DNA from: Liolophura sinensis
Lineage: Eukaryota; Mollusca; Polyplacophora; Chitonida; Chitonidae
DNA: 60,000 nucleotides
Assembly (NCBI RefSeq): GCF_032854445.1
Contig: NC_088295.1
Location: 43,079,385 to 43,139,384, forward strand
Direction: 5' to 3'
Shown: positions 12,057 to 25,142 of the stretch, piece by piece
How the letters are laid out: each line of letters begins with the position of its first letter
Position numbering within the stretch: position 1 is the stretch's first letter
Program-made: the position numbers and the translations under genes
The notes under the pieces: generated by a model
What the model was told of the DNA's origin: nothing
The model's input: the letters and a program-made list of their open reading frames with translations, nothing else
The model's database searches: none

Positions 12057-13452
12057 CTATATAATCATGAAACTGTACACAACTGCATTACATTGGAAGT
12101 ACAGTGTAGCCGTGCTATAGCGCTCCCGTTTGGGGACAAGTTTCTAAGGGGGTTATGTAGACTACCTTGTGCTACAGGGAAATGACCTTGGGATCTAGTA
12201 CACTGTACATACATACATACATTGAGTTTTCAGATTTGGATGAGCTAGATTTCTCCAGGTTCAAGCTGTGCAGAATAACTGTTTAAAATTTAGAGTTGTT
12301 GAGAGAGCCTGGTGACAAATTTCCAGCTCAATTTCCCTGTTCACTCCCCATTGCTGGGAATGACAGTGGTAACCACAAGGTTGTCAGTTTGTTGAATTGA
12401 GCAGCAGAGATGACAGCAACTGTCTAGCAGTTATTATGATTAGCCATTTCTTATGTAAAAAAGGAAACTGACATTATAATATTAATGCTGTAGATGTAAA
12501 TCACAAGAAATATAACCAGTGTTTGATGATAATTTTCTTACCAAGCAGTCTGGAGGGTATCAGTACTTTGGCGTAACTTCATCTTTTACATCGTTACATT
12601 AGTTCAACAAACAGCATGAAACTTACAGAGAAACTGATGATACTGACCTACTACAGCACAGAACAATTGCTTGTAATGTTACTTTATCCCTGTTTATTTT
12701 TGGTTTTCACACCATGTTACCTGCTTGTAATTATGGACCTGTGGCGTTTTAACTTGTTAATTATTTCTAATTGACCAATAATTTGTAAGTCATAATTTAT
12801 GCCAGGATTATATGAACATTACTAGTGAAGATGTAAGTTATCATTCCCCTAAGTGCCCTATTTTAGGGTAAAAGGCCACGTAATCTCTCCATAATTGCTT
12901 CAGGGGCTCTTATACATGCACCTGCGTGATGATGTGAAGGTATATATATAGTTCTCTTGCCATATTTGTCGTTTATTATCTGCTTTATGTGACACAGGGC
13001 TCTTGTTTTCTTTATCTGAAATTAAGATAATCGCATGGTGTCAATTTGAGCTGCGTGACTTACCTGTGAATTAGGAAGAAGATGAGGCTTCTGTCATGTT
13101 AAGTGTCTAGTGTCAGTAGTATACCTGCAGGCAGGTGTTTTGGTGTTTGTATTGCCCTTCTGACACACTCATGATTTATCATCGTTCAGGTGTGACATGA
13201 AGGGGATGAATGTCATAGGTGAGTCAGGCGTCAAATTTAATATGTATGATCATGACTGTTCCCCCTCCCCATTTTTTTAACAGGACCAAAGAACAGTATT
13301 TTGGATTTTCTTCACTATCAGGTTAAAACAGACTCCCTAAAATTATAATTTAGTAATTCAGGCTTGCAGAGACATGACAGATCTTCCAGAGGACATTAAG
13401 AGGACTTCCTGTAATATGTTATTAATTATTATCTGGAAACATCCATAATTAA

Positions 13453-13595
13453 AAAATTATAAGACTGGACTACTGGTAAAATAGTATCACTGACGTTGCA
13501 GTGATGACCTATCACCTTCAACAGAGTAAACGCTCTACATAGGGAATAATTTTTTCACTATAACTATTTTTCCAGTAGACCAGTCTTGTAATTTT
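13453..13595. repeat. Foldback (inverted repeat) element
   Basis: Arms 13453-13485 and 13563-13595 are reverse complements at 30 of 33 positions (core GACTGG-x-CTACTGG). The 77-bp loop holds a second hairpin, ATCACTG-6 nt-CAGTGAT (13486-13505). It may be a MITE-like remnant. Confidence 0.65.
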
Positions 13596-13659
13596 CTATT
13601 TTTGTTACTTACCTGGATGTCTAATAACCTTCATTATTACATCCATAATTAGGGTTAAT

Positions 13660-15315
13660 ACTTCTACATGTAGCTAAACTGTGAGAATTTGAGATAATCC
13701 GTTCATGTATCAAATAATTTAACTTTGCATTATCATGCTGACAGTTTTATACATGCATGTAGATTGCTACATGTAAACACGTATTATTGATAAGGCACAG
13801 TTTTTTAATCCCTTTAGAATATTTTTGGATTGCGACTTTCTGGGGTAAGATTTTTTTTTACATTTTAGTTTTAACAGCAACCCCCAAGATTTTTTGGAAG
13901 ACCACATTCTCTGCACTGCGCACAAGATGTAAACATAAGATTGGCATGCTTTCCCTGCCCTTGATCATTTTGATTCTTATATATAACTGGTAAACTCAGG
14001 ATAAGTCGTAGGACCTATTACTGATGTTATGTTAATGTGATAGACTTTTGAGGATGCTGAGTGATCCTTGTTGTGCTCCTGGAAGATCAGCTCCTTCAGA
14101 CTCCCTGGTAGGTGTCTTGATCAGGACTGGTGGCTCTTAAAAAGTTTAAAGCCAAAAAACGATGTGCCAGCCCTCTTCTGAGACCCAGCTTCCACTGATA
14201 ACATTGATAGCCTAACCTCCAGCTTGGCAGTGCCATCAACAACAGATATTATCCTCAAGTGATGGATTTGCACAAGTGCTCACCCAGCAGATTAGGCCAG
14301 TTCTATAACCGTTAGAACTTTTTTTCATGTCTAATATTTAATGCGCTGACCTCGGCAGTATTCCCTTCATCAGATAGTCACTAACTTGTGTCTTTGAAAT
14401 GATGCTATAGAGTTACAAGGTTTTTATGATGCAATGTGCCATCATTAATATGTAGTTCCAACTGTTAGGGATGAGAGAAAAGCTATAACGTACTATAAGT
14501 CATATATACCTCACATGTACATATAATTGTCCGTGCACATATACACATGTACCCTCTTTCATAATATATGTATGACCCAAAGTTGCCACTGCTACATGTA
14601 TGTCACAGCAAGCCTGCATGGAAATAAGCTGTAGCACAAGGACATTGCCCTACACCAAATACTATTTTGCCAGGGGCCAACTGCTTGGTACAGGACAAAA
14701 GTGCCATGTAAACAACATTTTACATATAACTTTTTTTAATACGTGAATAGCTGGAAGATTCCCAGAATTGCACACCATCATTCATATTCTTGAAGAGGAT
14801 GTAAACAAGTTTTGTAATGCCACCTTATGAAAATGTACATCTGAATCACACTTTGTACCCTTTTTATAAATAAATCCACAAGGAAGGATGTCAGTACAGT
14901 TCACATGTATTTATGTTAAGTTTGTAGACAAGGACAGAAGAAAGAATAATATTCATACTCAGCATAAATGTGATACCTGAAGATTATTATTTTAGTTTAC
15001 AGTATGCAAACACAAAAAAAGAAACTAGACAAACAACAACTGTGTTTAGGGAAGGAAAACTGATGTGTGCATTCTGGGGTAAGCTTTATGTACCTTTCCC
15101 TTTCTCTGGGTTACCTGATATGACAGCTGTGTGTTGTGTTGTGGAACTTTGAATCAGGTACACTTTAATTTAAAATTTTTGGTGAAAATTGGCATGTGTT
15201 TGTGTTTGAGACCATATCATAGCTATCGCCTGGATTACACTGCAAACTGTCAATTTAAAACATTTTTATCAACTCATGAAGCAAAGATTTGATGATATAG
15301 GATATTCTTCAAGAA
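13660..15315. other. Non-coding stretch
   Basis: No gene or repeat recognised. Confidence 0.45.
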
Positions 15316-15800
15316 CTACATGCATGAAGATCCAATCACAAACTTAATTTCCTTTACTGAAATGACATCGTTTGGTAACAAAACTTTACCAGTCATTAAA
15401 AGCATATGGTTGAGGAGAAACTGTAGACTGTTGCTGATTGCATTGCTACTCGGTTGTTCATTAAAGTAGAGGATAGTTCCAAGCACTCCAGTCTTTCTTG
15501 CTGTATTTTCAATGTGAAGAAATGACCCCATAGTACCCAGACGAGCCACACAATCCATCATGTTTCCTCAGACATTAGCTGAACCATTGGCCCACTGGAC
15601 CACATGTGACAGACTCTGCCTTATCTCCTCTCTGATATCTAGGAAAAACATCTCTGATCAGTTTTTAAATCTAGCTGCCCTTGCTACCAATTTTATCAGC
15701 AGCTGTTGGAGCCGTTCCTCACATAAATTTGGGGATGCCCCAAATGCTGTTTGTAGTGATTCCTGTTGAGAATGCTGTGTGACTTTGTTGGATATCCTTA
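15316..15800 (-). pseudogene. Possible decayed coding fragment, unknown family
   Basis: One minus-strand frame runs about 160 codons from near 15800 to a stop at 15316 with only two in-frame stops, both TGA. Segments include CEERLQQLLIKLVARAARFK, EEIRQSLSHVVQWANGSAN, MMDCVARLGTMGSFLHIENT and LPNDVISVKEIKFVIGSSCM. The amphipathic, helix-like composition suggests former coding sequence, possibly retroposed since no intron is evident. I do not recognise the family. A chance open frame is the alternative. Confidence 0.3.
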
Positions 15801-16711
15801 GAGGGGGGTTCCACTTCCTTCTTAAAGGGCCCTTCCCTGAGCTTTAGCCTACCCCACACACTTGTTCATACCAATTTATGTCTGTTGATCCTTAAGTACA
15901 GTTTGATGTGCTATACACTGTGGAGCTGAAGGGGAACTGCTGCATTTCTGTTTACCAGATTGTGAGTGGCTCCAGAACTGTGCACTCCACACATCCCTCC
16001 AGAGAATGATGTTTGAATCACGCTTGCCACTCAACACCTCAACACAAAGCTTTGGAGAGAAAAAAAAGGGCAAGAAAAAGACAAAGTAGGTAAGTAATGA
16101 CAGCTCATCTGTTTTGATTTTATTTTTAATGTTATGACCCCCTTATTTTTCATCATTATTGTACAGTTTGGGCTTCGTGTTTGATTATCAATCTGATGAT
16201 TAGAATCAAAAAAGTTGCATATTTTCGTGGTTGACAGGGATGGTCTGGTATGTAATCATTCTGGTTTCCAAAGGACTCTTGTTGAGAAAGTTGTCAAAAA
16301 ACCATGGCTTTGTCATTTGTCTGATGGAGAGAATTTGGAGCGTAGCTTTAGAGTAACATTCCCATTAGGAGGAATCTTTTCTGAATGTTAGTATGATTTG
16401 GTATTTCGGCAAACAGCAAAACGTGAGTTCATACATGAATGACAAAACATGAATTGAAAAGACATGGAACCCCCTTCAGTAAACTATCTTGTGTCATTAA
16501 TCAGGTATCACTTTTAAGGGGTCATCACAATGATTGGACTCAAGGCAGTTAAATTACCTTATTTTATGGACAGTGATTGGAAAGACAGACATGTGTATAT
16601 TTCTTGAGGTAAAATTTTATTCAGCATTATAAATCCATGCTCTGTAACAATGTCTGTAATAGAAAATCCCAACGTCTTGATTTGGTGTTTTGGAAAGAAA
16701 ATGAAAAGAAA

Positions 16712-16916
16712 CTTCAAAGGCTACATCCAGAGCACTAATTGAGGTAATCAGCTGTTTAAAAATAGTATTGTGTGTTGAGTAAACAGAGTAAAGATGGACT
16801 TACCCATGAAGATTTTGGTGGCTGGCTGGTTAACTGTTGATGTACATGTTTGCAGTGGTTTGGAAAGTTCATAGCTAAAGCAGATGTGTAGAAATAAGAC
16901 TGTATTATATCCTGTA
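16712..16916 (+). repeat. Diverged duplication, copy A
   Basis: Shares CTTCAAAGG, CTAATTGAGG, GATTTTGGTGGCTGGCTGGT, ACTGTTGATGTACATGTT and GAAATAAG-C/A-CTGTA in the same order with 17499-17702. Small indels separate the copies. Confidence 0.8.
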
Positions 16917-17181
16917 AGTTTGTTAAGTCCGTTTGCTGTCAGGCCATCAATATACTTCTGTGGGTTTCTGTGGATTTGAAATCAACTTATCATTTATAAA
17001 GTCCTCTAGAAATAATAGAGTACATGTATTCTTGACTGATGGGATGTGGTTGTCCCCATGGGTGACACGAGTTGGTGTTCAGCGTACAGTAGGTCATTGT
17101 GAAAATAAATATTTGTTAAATATGATGAATTGATCAGTTTGGAAGCAGAGTTGGGTGCTGCAATGTAAAGACTGAAAATAT

Positions 17182-17252
17182 GATATAGACATTTGATATA
17201 GACATTTGATATAGACATTTGGTATAGACATATGATATAGACATGTGATATA
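17182..17252. repeat. 13-bp tandem repeat
   Basis: About 5.4 copies of GATATAGACATTT, the last two diverged. It lies between the two copies of the 205-bp duplication. Confidence 0.9.
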
Positions 17253-17498
17253 TGTTACTGTTACATCTTAACGATCATTTATTAGTTTTAAACAATAGAA
17301 AAAAAATTCTACCTACATATATCTCCTTTCAGATGAAATGTTGTGAAAACTATTCAAAATATGTGCAGAACTCATTGAAAAAAATTTTGGCGTATCTGCC
17401 TTATGTTAATAATGTCTGTCCAGAGTAGAATTAAAGCTTGGACGTCATGGTATGCATTTGATGAAGCTAGTCCCATGGAAGTCTGTAACTTAATTAAG

Positions 17499-17702
17499 CT
17501 TCAAAGGAAACATCTATGCTTAATTGAGGCAATGAGCGCTTTGAAAATAATGGTTTGGAGAGCAGACAGTGTTTAGCTGACTATCCATTGCTGATGAGGA
17601 TTTTGGTGGCTGGCTGGTAACTGTTGATGTACATGTTGGCAGTGTTTTGAGGAGTTTGCAGCTGAAACAGCTGTGTGGAAATAAGCCTGTAATGTATCTT
17701 GT
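17499..17702 (+). repeat. Diverged duplication, copy B
   Basis: Direct repeat of 16712-16916 about 790 bp downstream. Either a local tandem duplication or two members of one dispersed family. Confidence 0.8.
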
Positions 17703-18452
17703 CCCATTGGTAAGCCCACTTTGTAATCAGGGCCTGGATTAACTTGTGAGGTTGGGCAAAAAGGGGTGTTCCTAGAACTGAAAAACTTGTCAGTTTTAGT
17801 CCAGCAATAAATTACTGGTTAAGTTAGGCAGGCGACCTGTGTCAGCAAGTCATCCCTGGAATAAACAGCCTGTCAGTAAAGATAAATCTCAGTTTACACA
17901 CCCCACAGATTGTATGCACATCGTCATCTGTACACTAAACCAGCTCTAGTTAGGCGTAAAATTTTTGCCTGCATTTCTTGTTTTGTGCTGAGCATGATGA
18001 CAGAAATTGATATATTTTGAAAATGGAACAAATTTGTGTAAGTTAGATGTTCACTGTTACAATATTCGAATTGTAACTCTATATTCAAATGCTACTGTCA
18101 TCTTTGTACACAAATGGACCTCTAGTCCAGAGTAAAATTGACCTTTGGTTTAGTTGTGTTTATTAACTTCTTAGTAAAATGTAATTTATACTGGCCAAGC
18201 TTTTTCTTTTTTAAATGTAAAATAAATGTGTCAGTGTAAATGTTGTTTCTGCATTGTTTAAAATAAAACATTTACCATTAACTACATTTTTTTATTAGGT
18301 AGATGAAGTGTGTCATGCGCATGCATGTGAAAAGCAGTCATTGGTTGTATATACTTATCTTTTAAGGTTGCATAGTAAACTTCTTGAAAATTCTTTACTT
18401 TCCATGAGTTACTCCAGACTGAATAAGGTATCAACAGGCTAGATGAGACTTT

Positions 18453-18652
18453 NNNNNNNNNNNNNNNNNNNNNNNNNNNNNNNNNNNNNNNNNNNNNNNN
18501 NNNNNNNNNNNNNNNNNNNNNNNNNNNNNNNNNNNNNNNNNNNNNNNNNNNNNNNNNNNNNNNNNNNNNNNNNNNNNNNNNNNNNNNNNNNNNNNNNNNN
18601 NNNNNNNNNNNNNNNNNNNNNNNNNNNNNNNNNNNNNNNNNNNNNNNNNNNN
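18453..18652. other. Assembly gap (200 N)
   Basis: Exactly 200 N. The same 13 bases, TAGATGAGACTTT, end the left flank (18440-18452) and begin the right flank (18653-18665), so the flanking contigs may simply overlap here. Confidence 0.97.
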
Positions 18653-18665
18653 TAGATGAGACTTT

Positions 18666-21600
18666 CTGATCCTTAACCTGTGCCAGATTTAAATTTACAG
18701 TTTTTGCCATGGTTGGTCTGTGGGTGGGAATTCTGTGTATTTTCCCTGGCTGGGTACTTTGACTTGATCCTGTGTTATCAGTTAGGCCACATATCTGCCA
18801 GAACCCCATATGTGGCCAGCAGCAGCCTGTGCCCTTTACCAGTGGTCAGCTGTGAATGGGCTGCCACACATTGAGCCATGGCCCTGTGAAAATACCTAGG
18901 TGATAATTGCCAGTCAATCGCAGATTATAAACATAGATATACACTTTGACACAAACAAGATGGCATTAAATGGAAACTGTATACACACAGCCTGGTTTTT
19001 TGGATGAAACAATGGATCACTGATGTGACTTTGGTTTAGAAAAGAAATTGAAACCATCAACATTGAAAAATACAGTGGTAGCTATATAAATAACAGAGGA
19101 AAGAGGAGGAAAAAAAACAACAAAAAAAAAACAACAACAGAAAAGTGCATACTGAATCCCAAATACTCATTTAGTAAATAATATATTATGTTACCTACAT
19201 CAGCAAAAACAGAAAGATGTATTTGAGTGATGCTGTACCACTTAATTACATCATAGCAATTTGCTCTTGTAAAGTACATGGTACCGTAATATGGAATGTG
19301 GATAAATTGTGAGACTCCGTACATTTACAGTTATAGTGTAACCTTGATGTTAGGAGATACGTTTTTAGACTACACCTGGTAGACAATTAATCTGTGAAAA
19401 TGGAAAGGCACAATATGATTTGAGGAATAGAGATAAAAAAATCTGCAACTATAGAAGAATAAAAATTTTAAGGAAATACAGGTAGCCCTGATAAGGACTA
19501 CTGCAAGATTTATATACAAAGCTATTGAAAACTGAGACTTCTTTTTTTTTAAAGTTTTTTGGCGCTATTTATGGAAAAAATGTGGTTTGGGAGCACAAAG
19601 GCTTACTGGTAGTGCTAGTATATTCAGGCCAAATATGGTTGTCATTAGAGAAATAGAAAATGTAGAGAAAAAAGCACACATAGAAAAATATGTGTTACTT
19701 AACTGAATTCTGCGGAATGCGCAACTGTTGAGTGTCTCTCATTTGGTTACAAATATGGCTGAATCATTATACCTTCTGCAAAAAATTTCTGTAAATCTGT
19801 TATGTACATTAACCGAGCCTTGCTAAAACAAACCTCGGGCTAATTAGAAAGATAACTTGATAAGATAGTTTTGAGTTTGGTTGTCTTTCCTGGCATGGCT
19901 GTGACTTTTGAATACTGTAGTTGCAGAGACCTTGGGCAGTATAGCGCAGCTAGGGTTAGTGCAGATGTTGCATTTAGTTCATTTGCTTTTAGGAAGAGCG
20001 TTTTTCTAAGCCATAGCCATAGTTGTGTATTCTTGGTTACAGATGAGGCTTATCAAATGCTGGATCAGCATATGCTGTAACATCTGCTCTTGTTTTATTT
20101 GAGTTTTCCTGTCACAATGATACAAAAAGTAGCTGCCATGGTGTTGGATAACTGCACACCTAATGGTTTGTTAACAGCTTTTGGGGCTATCCTGATGGCC
20201 CAGTGGACTCAGTATGCTGTTTACCATTACGGCTTGTCATCAGTGTTTACCTCTCACTAATGTGTCTTCAGTTCAGGGTAATAGTGGCCTTCACTTGCTC
20301 ATTTGGCTAAAATGATGCTCGTGCCATAGTCAATTAACCTCTGACCAATGAGGTGGTTAAGAGTCCACACTGAAATGTCGTCACCAATGAGTGAAGTTTT
20401 GCTCTTAATTTTCAAGTTTTGTTCATAAGATAGAAATTTGTTATGTATTTGCTATAGTATAGGAATTATCAGAAAATGCGTATAATGGTGCGTTTAGGTA
20501 AACTGAAATTTGCTTTTACATGTACATTTACATATAGGTGCCAGGATATAGGTGTTTAGTTTAAGTATAATAGGAGCACTCATGGACTTAATCGGCTAAA
20601 CCGACTTTCTTACCACGTACATCCAATTGGCACCTGAACAATGAGGTCGCAGGCTCAATTCCAGCTCTTTTTGTTATATGGAGATACTTAGTAAACAGCA
20701 GGGGTTTTGCTCCAGGTAGTCAGACTTCCTCCTGCTGAACATGTATTAGAATTGTCAGAAAGTTATGGTGTATGATTTTATATTTGGAAAAAGGAGAATT
20801 TTTTAGGTGCAGAACTGAACAGTTCTTATTGAAAGTTTAAGATAATGTATATTTGTATTACTTACATCCATCACATATTGATGTAGATATTGTTGTTAAT
20901 TAGCTTCATGTATTATATATAGTGTGGAGGGTAAGATAAGCAAATAAAAAAAGGTGTTTTGAAATGAGCATACTCTTGTACCTTATACATAACCTACAGA
21001 TTTGAAAGTCCTTGTATGGTTGTTTTTTTTTAAATTTATTCCGTATATTTGATTGCCAGTAGCTTTTTTTATGTTTACATGCAAGTTACATGTTGCTGGG
21101 AACAGAATAGAGCTACATATGTTTAAAAAACATACAGTCTGTCTTAAGTTGATCATATTAAATATAGCCAATGCCTGACATCCTGTTTGTGAATAATAAG
21201 CAGTTCTTTTATCATATCCCCAAAAAAGAGAGCTTTTTATTATGCCACTTTTTTTGCTTACAAATGTGAGAGTTATGTCCCTTTTATTGCCTCTGTCTGT
21301 ATAAACAAAAACAAGTTCTGATTGAAGTAGAAATAGCTGTATCATGTGAAGGTGAAACTTGAATTTCAGCATCAGTTAGCTGTAAATTAATGGAGCGTTG
21401 TATATGTATCGTGAATACAATAGTGTCATTATAATCACATTCAGCAAGAAAAGCTGTAAGACTGCATGTCAGTGCTGAATTCAGTGTCATCATAATACAG
21501 TGTAAATGCACTGTACATGTTAATGCTTTACACAGACATGTTCTGTTGGGTTTGTTTTAACTGGACATCCAGACATAAAAATTTGGCCATCTGCATGGTA

Positions 21601-21890
21601 ATCGTTTGCAAGAGTATTGTTCTTCCTTCTCTACACTAAACTGGAAAATCTGCTGTTCAAGAGTCTGAAAACGTGTGCGCGTCCATAAAAAGCAGACATT
21701 AATTTTATTCCTTGTTAAGAGGCTGTCAAAATTGTCAGGATTATCTAATGCAAAGTCTAGACTTCCCTGAGGTTAAAACCTAGTGTTTAGGGAAACAGAA
21801 TGGCAAGAGCATATAATGGTGGGCAAATCCATCTCCAGGTCAGATCAGGTCTAATGAGAGGACACATTAGGCATATACTATATTTTCCCT
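18666..21890. other. Non-coding stretch, possible degraded SINE heads
   Basis: Box A/B-like sequences appear near 20197-20210 (GATGGCCCAGTGG) and 20651-20665 (CAGGCTCAATTCC), suggesting old tRNA-derived elements too diverged to delimit. No gene seen. Confidence 0.35.
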
Positions 21891-21894
21891 AAAA

Positions 21895-22070
21895 TTTTGC
21901 CTCCATAAGTATATTTTTGGAGTTAATAAATATTACAGTTACTAACAATTTTCATTGGCATATCAATCTACCCATGAAATAAAGCTCAAAAAGACTTCCA
22001 AAGATCATTATAATTTTCAGAATCTGGAAAACTGAGCATAACTTAGTCATGGATGAAAGTTTAGGTTGAA
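21895..22070 (+). repeat. Dispersed repeat family R1, copy 1
   Basis: TATTTTTGGAGTTAATAAAT, ACAATTTTCATTGGCATATC, CCAAAGATCATTATAATTTT and CAGAATCTGGAAAA line up in order with copies at 39.3 and 54.0 kb. No coding capacity; identity unknown. Confidence 0.7.
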
Positions 22071-24726
22071 TACAGTACATATGATGAACTTTGCCTATTC
22101 CTCGGCGAGAACAGCTATTATATCTGACCCTCAAAGCTCAGCAACTTGATTTGCCAGCATCAAGCCATTGCTTACATTTGCTGCTTCACAGCTTCCGTAA
22201 TTTACTAATAAAATTAACACACTCCCTGCTAACATTTTATTATTATCATGGCCTTGAATGTATGCGTTCACATTTGATAGCTCTTTGTAATCTACTGTTA
22301 TTCTTTTTGTTTACGAAGTTAAGTCTGTAATAAAGTATGGATGTGAGCAGTTTCTAGTGAGTCTCTCTGTACAGGAGTTTAGCCATTTTTCCCTATCTCT
22401 CCCATGTTAAAAGTGCTGAAAACAACCAGTCCAAATTTCACTTTCCATTTCACCCGTTCAAGTGGTTGGCTAACCCGGTATGATTATATATGTATCAGCA
22501 TGCCCTCTATAAATACTGTATTTCATGTAAAGTTTTGCCCTTTATAGAGCACTTAAAGACTTTTTTGTGAAGTTGGATTAATTTCTTATCAGAAAAACTG
22601 TGAGTGTAAAAAAACATCATCTTTAGGTCTTGATGAGCTTCTGAAAGTGCATTTTTACCTACCAGACTCTTGATTAAGTATACAATATTACAAAACTTTA
22701 ATGTCAAAGTTGCTGACAGAAAATATAAAAGAATTATGCCAGAAAGCTCTTTTGTATGCTGGATTATTGAGCCTTAATTCAAAAAGTTTAATCTTAACAG
22801 AATTATTTTGTAATTTTATCTCTACAACATAAGTCATGGTTTTATTTCAGCTGCTTTTCGGCATGCTTATTTATAAGTATCTTTCTGGAAATGGCCCGGC
22901 TAGTTTTGCAGTATGTATTAAAATTCAGGTCACCATGTAAATGTAGTGGGATTAGCAAATATAAATATGGATGTGTGTACCTTGTAACAAACGCTTACAT
23001 GTACGAGTTAAGTGCACTAATTAAGTAGATAAGGTTACATTTATCATGTGCCGTGTGTCAGTCGAGTGTTGACATTGTGTGGGCACTTTGACATGTCACA
23101 GACTTTAACTTATGTTGACAGGTGAAAAAATTAAGACCAGGCATGTAGTATACAATATTTGTTTCACTTCAGTGATGCTGGACACTAATTGTCTTGGATC
23201 ATTTACTATGTTCACTACCTAGGGGCCATTCATTTAAAACTATTAACAGTGCTGGTGTGTAGTATTGGTACAGGTTTAGTGCAGCATAGAAAAAGTACCT
23301 GAAGCTGACTGTGGTAATTCCACATTTGGAAGTTTAATTGTCTGACATCGTGCACAGGAGTTTACAATATGGGTTTATTTTGTTGCACTGCCATCTGAAA
23401 ACAAGAAGTTGTTACAATAGACATTTCTGAAGTAGGTTTAAAGATTTCATCTTATCACATCCTCATTGATTGTTAATCTGTACTTGAAAGTGTTGCAAGA
23501 ATCAAAGAAATGATATCAGCTTACTTCCTTCTTCCACTTTTTTGTACACTGCACTATGAAATTAAGAGTATCCCAAAAATAAGTAAGCTCCAGTGAAAAT
23601 AATATTGAACCCTATATGTATATTGTCAATTGCTTGAATTCTATGGTGGGTTTTATTGACAATATGATAATGTTGTATGCTGGTAGGGGGAAAACTTTTG
23701 AGACTTCATACTTTTTGATTTTCACCTTTAGATGAAATTCTTATTACAGTACATTTATTCAAGCACAAAAAAAGCTGTTCCAGAAGAGAAAAGAGGGTAT
23801 TTAGGATGGGAAAACATTTGTGTTCTCATGGAAACCCAAAGGGGTTGAAATAAAAAATATTAAAAAAAAAAAAAAATAAAGGTAGTTTTGGACACACAGA
23901 TTTCAGTGGTCTTTCCACAGACACATATTTTGTATATCCTATTACATGAAATATTTTGGCAGGTAAGACTGGCTGCTCTCTGGCCATCAAGAGTTGATGC
24001 ATTGAGATTGTGCACATTTATGAAAGTCACTCAAATAAATTAAGACCGATGACTTTGTTTAGTACATACTATTTTGTAGGACTATGAATTACACATTAAT
24101 GTTTTGTAAGCTCCAGATGACGAGGCCTATGAGTTTGATAATTGAAGCGAAATCCTCTGTCATAATTGGTAATTATATTAGCAATTATGGCCTAAAGAAT
24201 AAAGTGCTAGTTAAAGCGGGTTTTTTACAGACTTAATGAGGTTTAGATGAACCTTAGATCTGTGTTCATTTTAAGTATGACACACATTTGCCCAGCAGCC
24301 ATGATGCTAAAATAATGAAAAAATTCATCATATACCATATATTTGTCCAGATATATTAACTTCCACAGCTAATAACCCTTATTATTTATCTGTATGTCTA
24401 TGTACATACATAAGATAAGTTTTTTTTACTCTAAATACCTGTTGGAGACTCAACTCAGTTTCTCAGATGACTTCACCAGTGACCTAGTGATTAAGGAGCT
24501 TCTAACCTGTGTTCAGAATAGACTCCAGTTGAATTTCTCCAGGTTTGTTCCAGAGATGAGAGATTGTCTTTTACATGTCTGCACAGTGCTTAGGATTTTG
24601 GAAAAGCAAAAGATCACTAAAATGGGATGCCATGTCTAATTTGACATGTTAAAACAAGTTTTAATCTTGTTCATGTTTACCCAGCTATACATGTACTTTA
24701 TGTGATGAAACTATAGCGTTTATTCT
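22071..24726. other. Non-coding stretch
   Basis: No gene or element recognised. A small perfect hairpin (CATAATTG-13 nt-CAATTATG) lies near 24161-24189. Confidence 0.45.
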
Positions 24727-24893
24727 TGCTGGATTCCTCTCCAACCCTATGTTGGAAGGTCTGCCAGCAACCTGCAGATGGTCGTGGGTTTTCCCCGGGC
24801 TCTGCCCGGTTTCCTCCCACCATAATGCTGGCCACAGTCATATAAGTTAAATATTCTTGAGTACGGTGTAAAACACCAATTAAATAAATAAAT
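24727..24893 (+). mobile_element. SINE fragment within duplicated block A
   Basis: It starts at GCTGGATTCCTCTCCAACC (mid-body), continues through GGTCTGCCAGCAACCTGCAG and AAATATTCTTGAGTACGG to a TAAATAAATAAAT tail. The head is lost. It is joined to the flank that also follows the SINE at 27.3 kb. Confidence 0.88.
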
Positions 24894-25103
24894 GCAACAG
24901 GTTGAGAGCCATTGCTGAGTATCATTGACAGCTTGTGTGTTTTGGACGAAAACACAGCCAAATCTACATTTATCCTGTATTCCTTTTTAAAATGTTAAGA
25001 GCAGGACAAACACATACTCATGAAATCTGCTTGTATTTTCCGAGTGATATGGGATTATACCTTATACACTTTTAACTGCTTTCTTGGGTTAGCCACACGG
25101 CTT
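24894..25103 (+). repeat. Duplicated flank, block A
   Basis: From GCAACAGGTTGAGAGCC to GGGTTAGCCACACGGCTT this matches 27476-27685 closely, including TTTTTAAAATGTTAAGAGCA and GGATTATACCTTATACACTT. The two copies diverge abruptly at the right end. Confidence 0.88.
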
Positions 25104-25121
25104 GAGTATGTCGTAAAACAC

Positions 25122-25142
25122 CACTTATCGTGTGGCCTGTAG
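25122..25142 (+). repeat. 21-bp motif, copy 1
   Basis: CACTTATCGTGTGGCCTGTA plus G occurs here and exactly at 26465-26485. Here it follows GCCACACG (25092-25099), whose complement CGTGTGGC is inside the motif, giving a hairpin, and it precedes an (AAAT)n tail. Confidence 0.7.

Noticed and set aside
13197-13218. Short ATG frame before a GTGAGT donor (MKGMNVI)
   Set aside because: Only seven codons, with no hydrophobic signal and no supporting context.
18282-18809. 175-codon open frame
   Set aside because: Most of it spans the N gap, so the open frame has no meaning.
20190-20665. Box A/B-like sequences resembling tRNA genes
   Set aside because: No cloverleaf can be folded around them by eye; they are at best degraded SINE heads.
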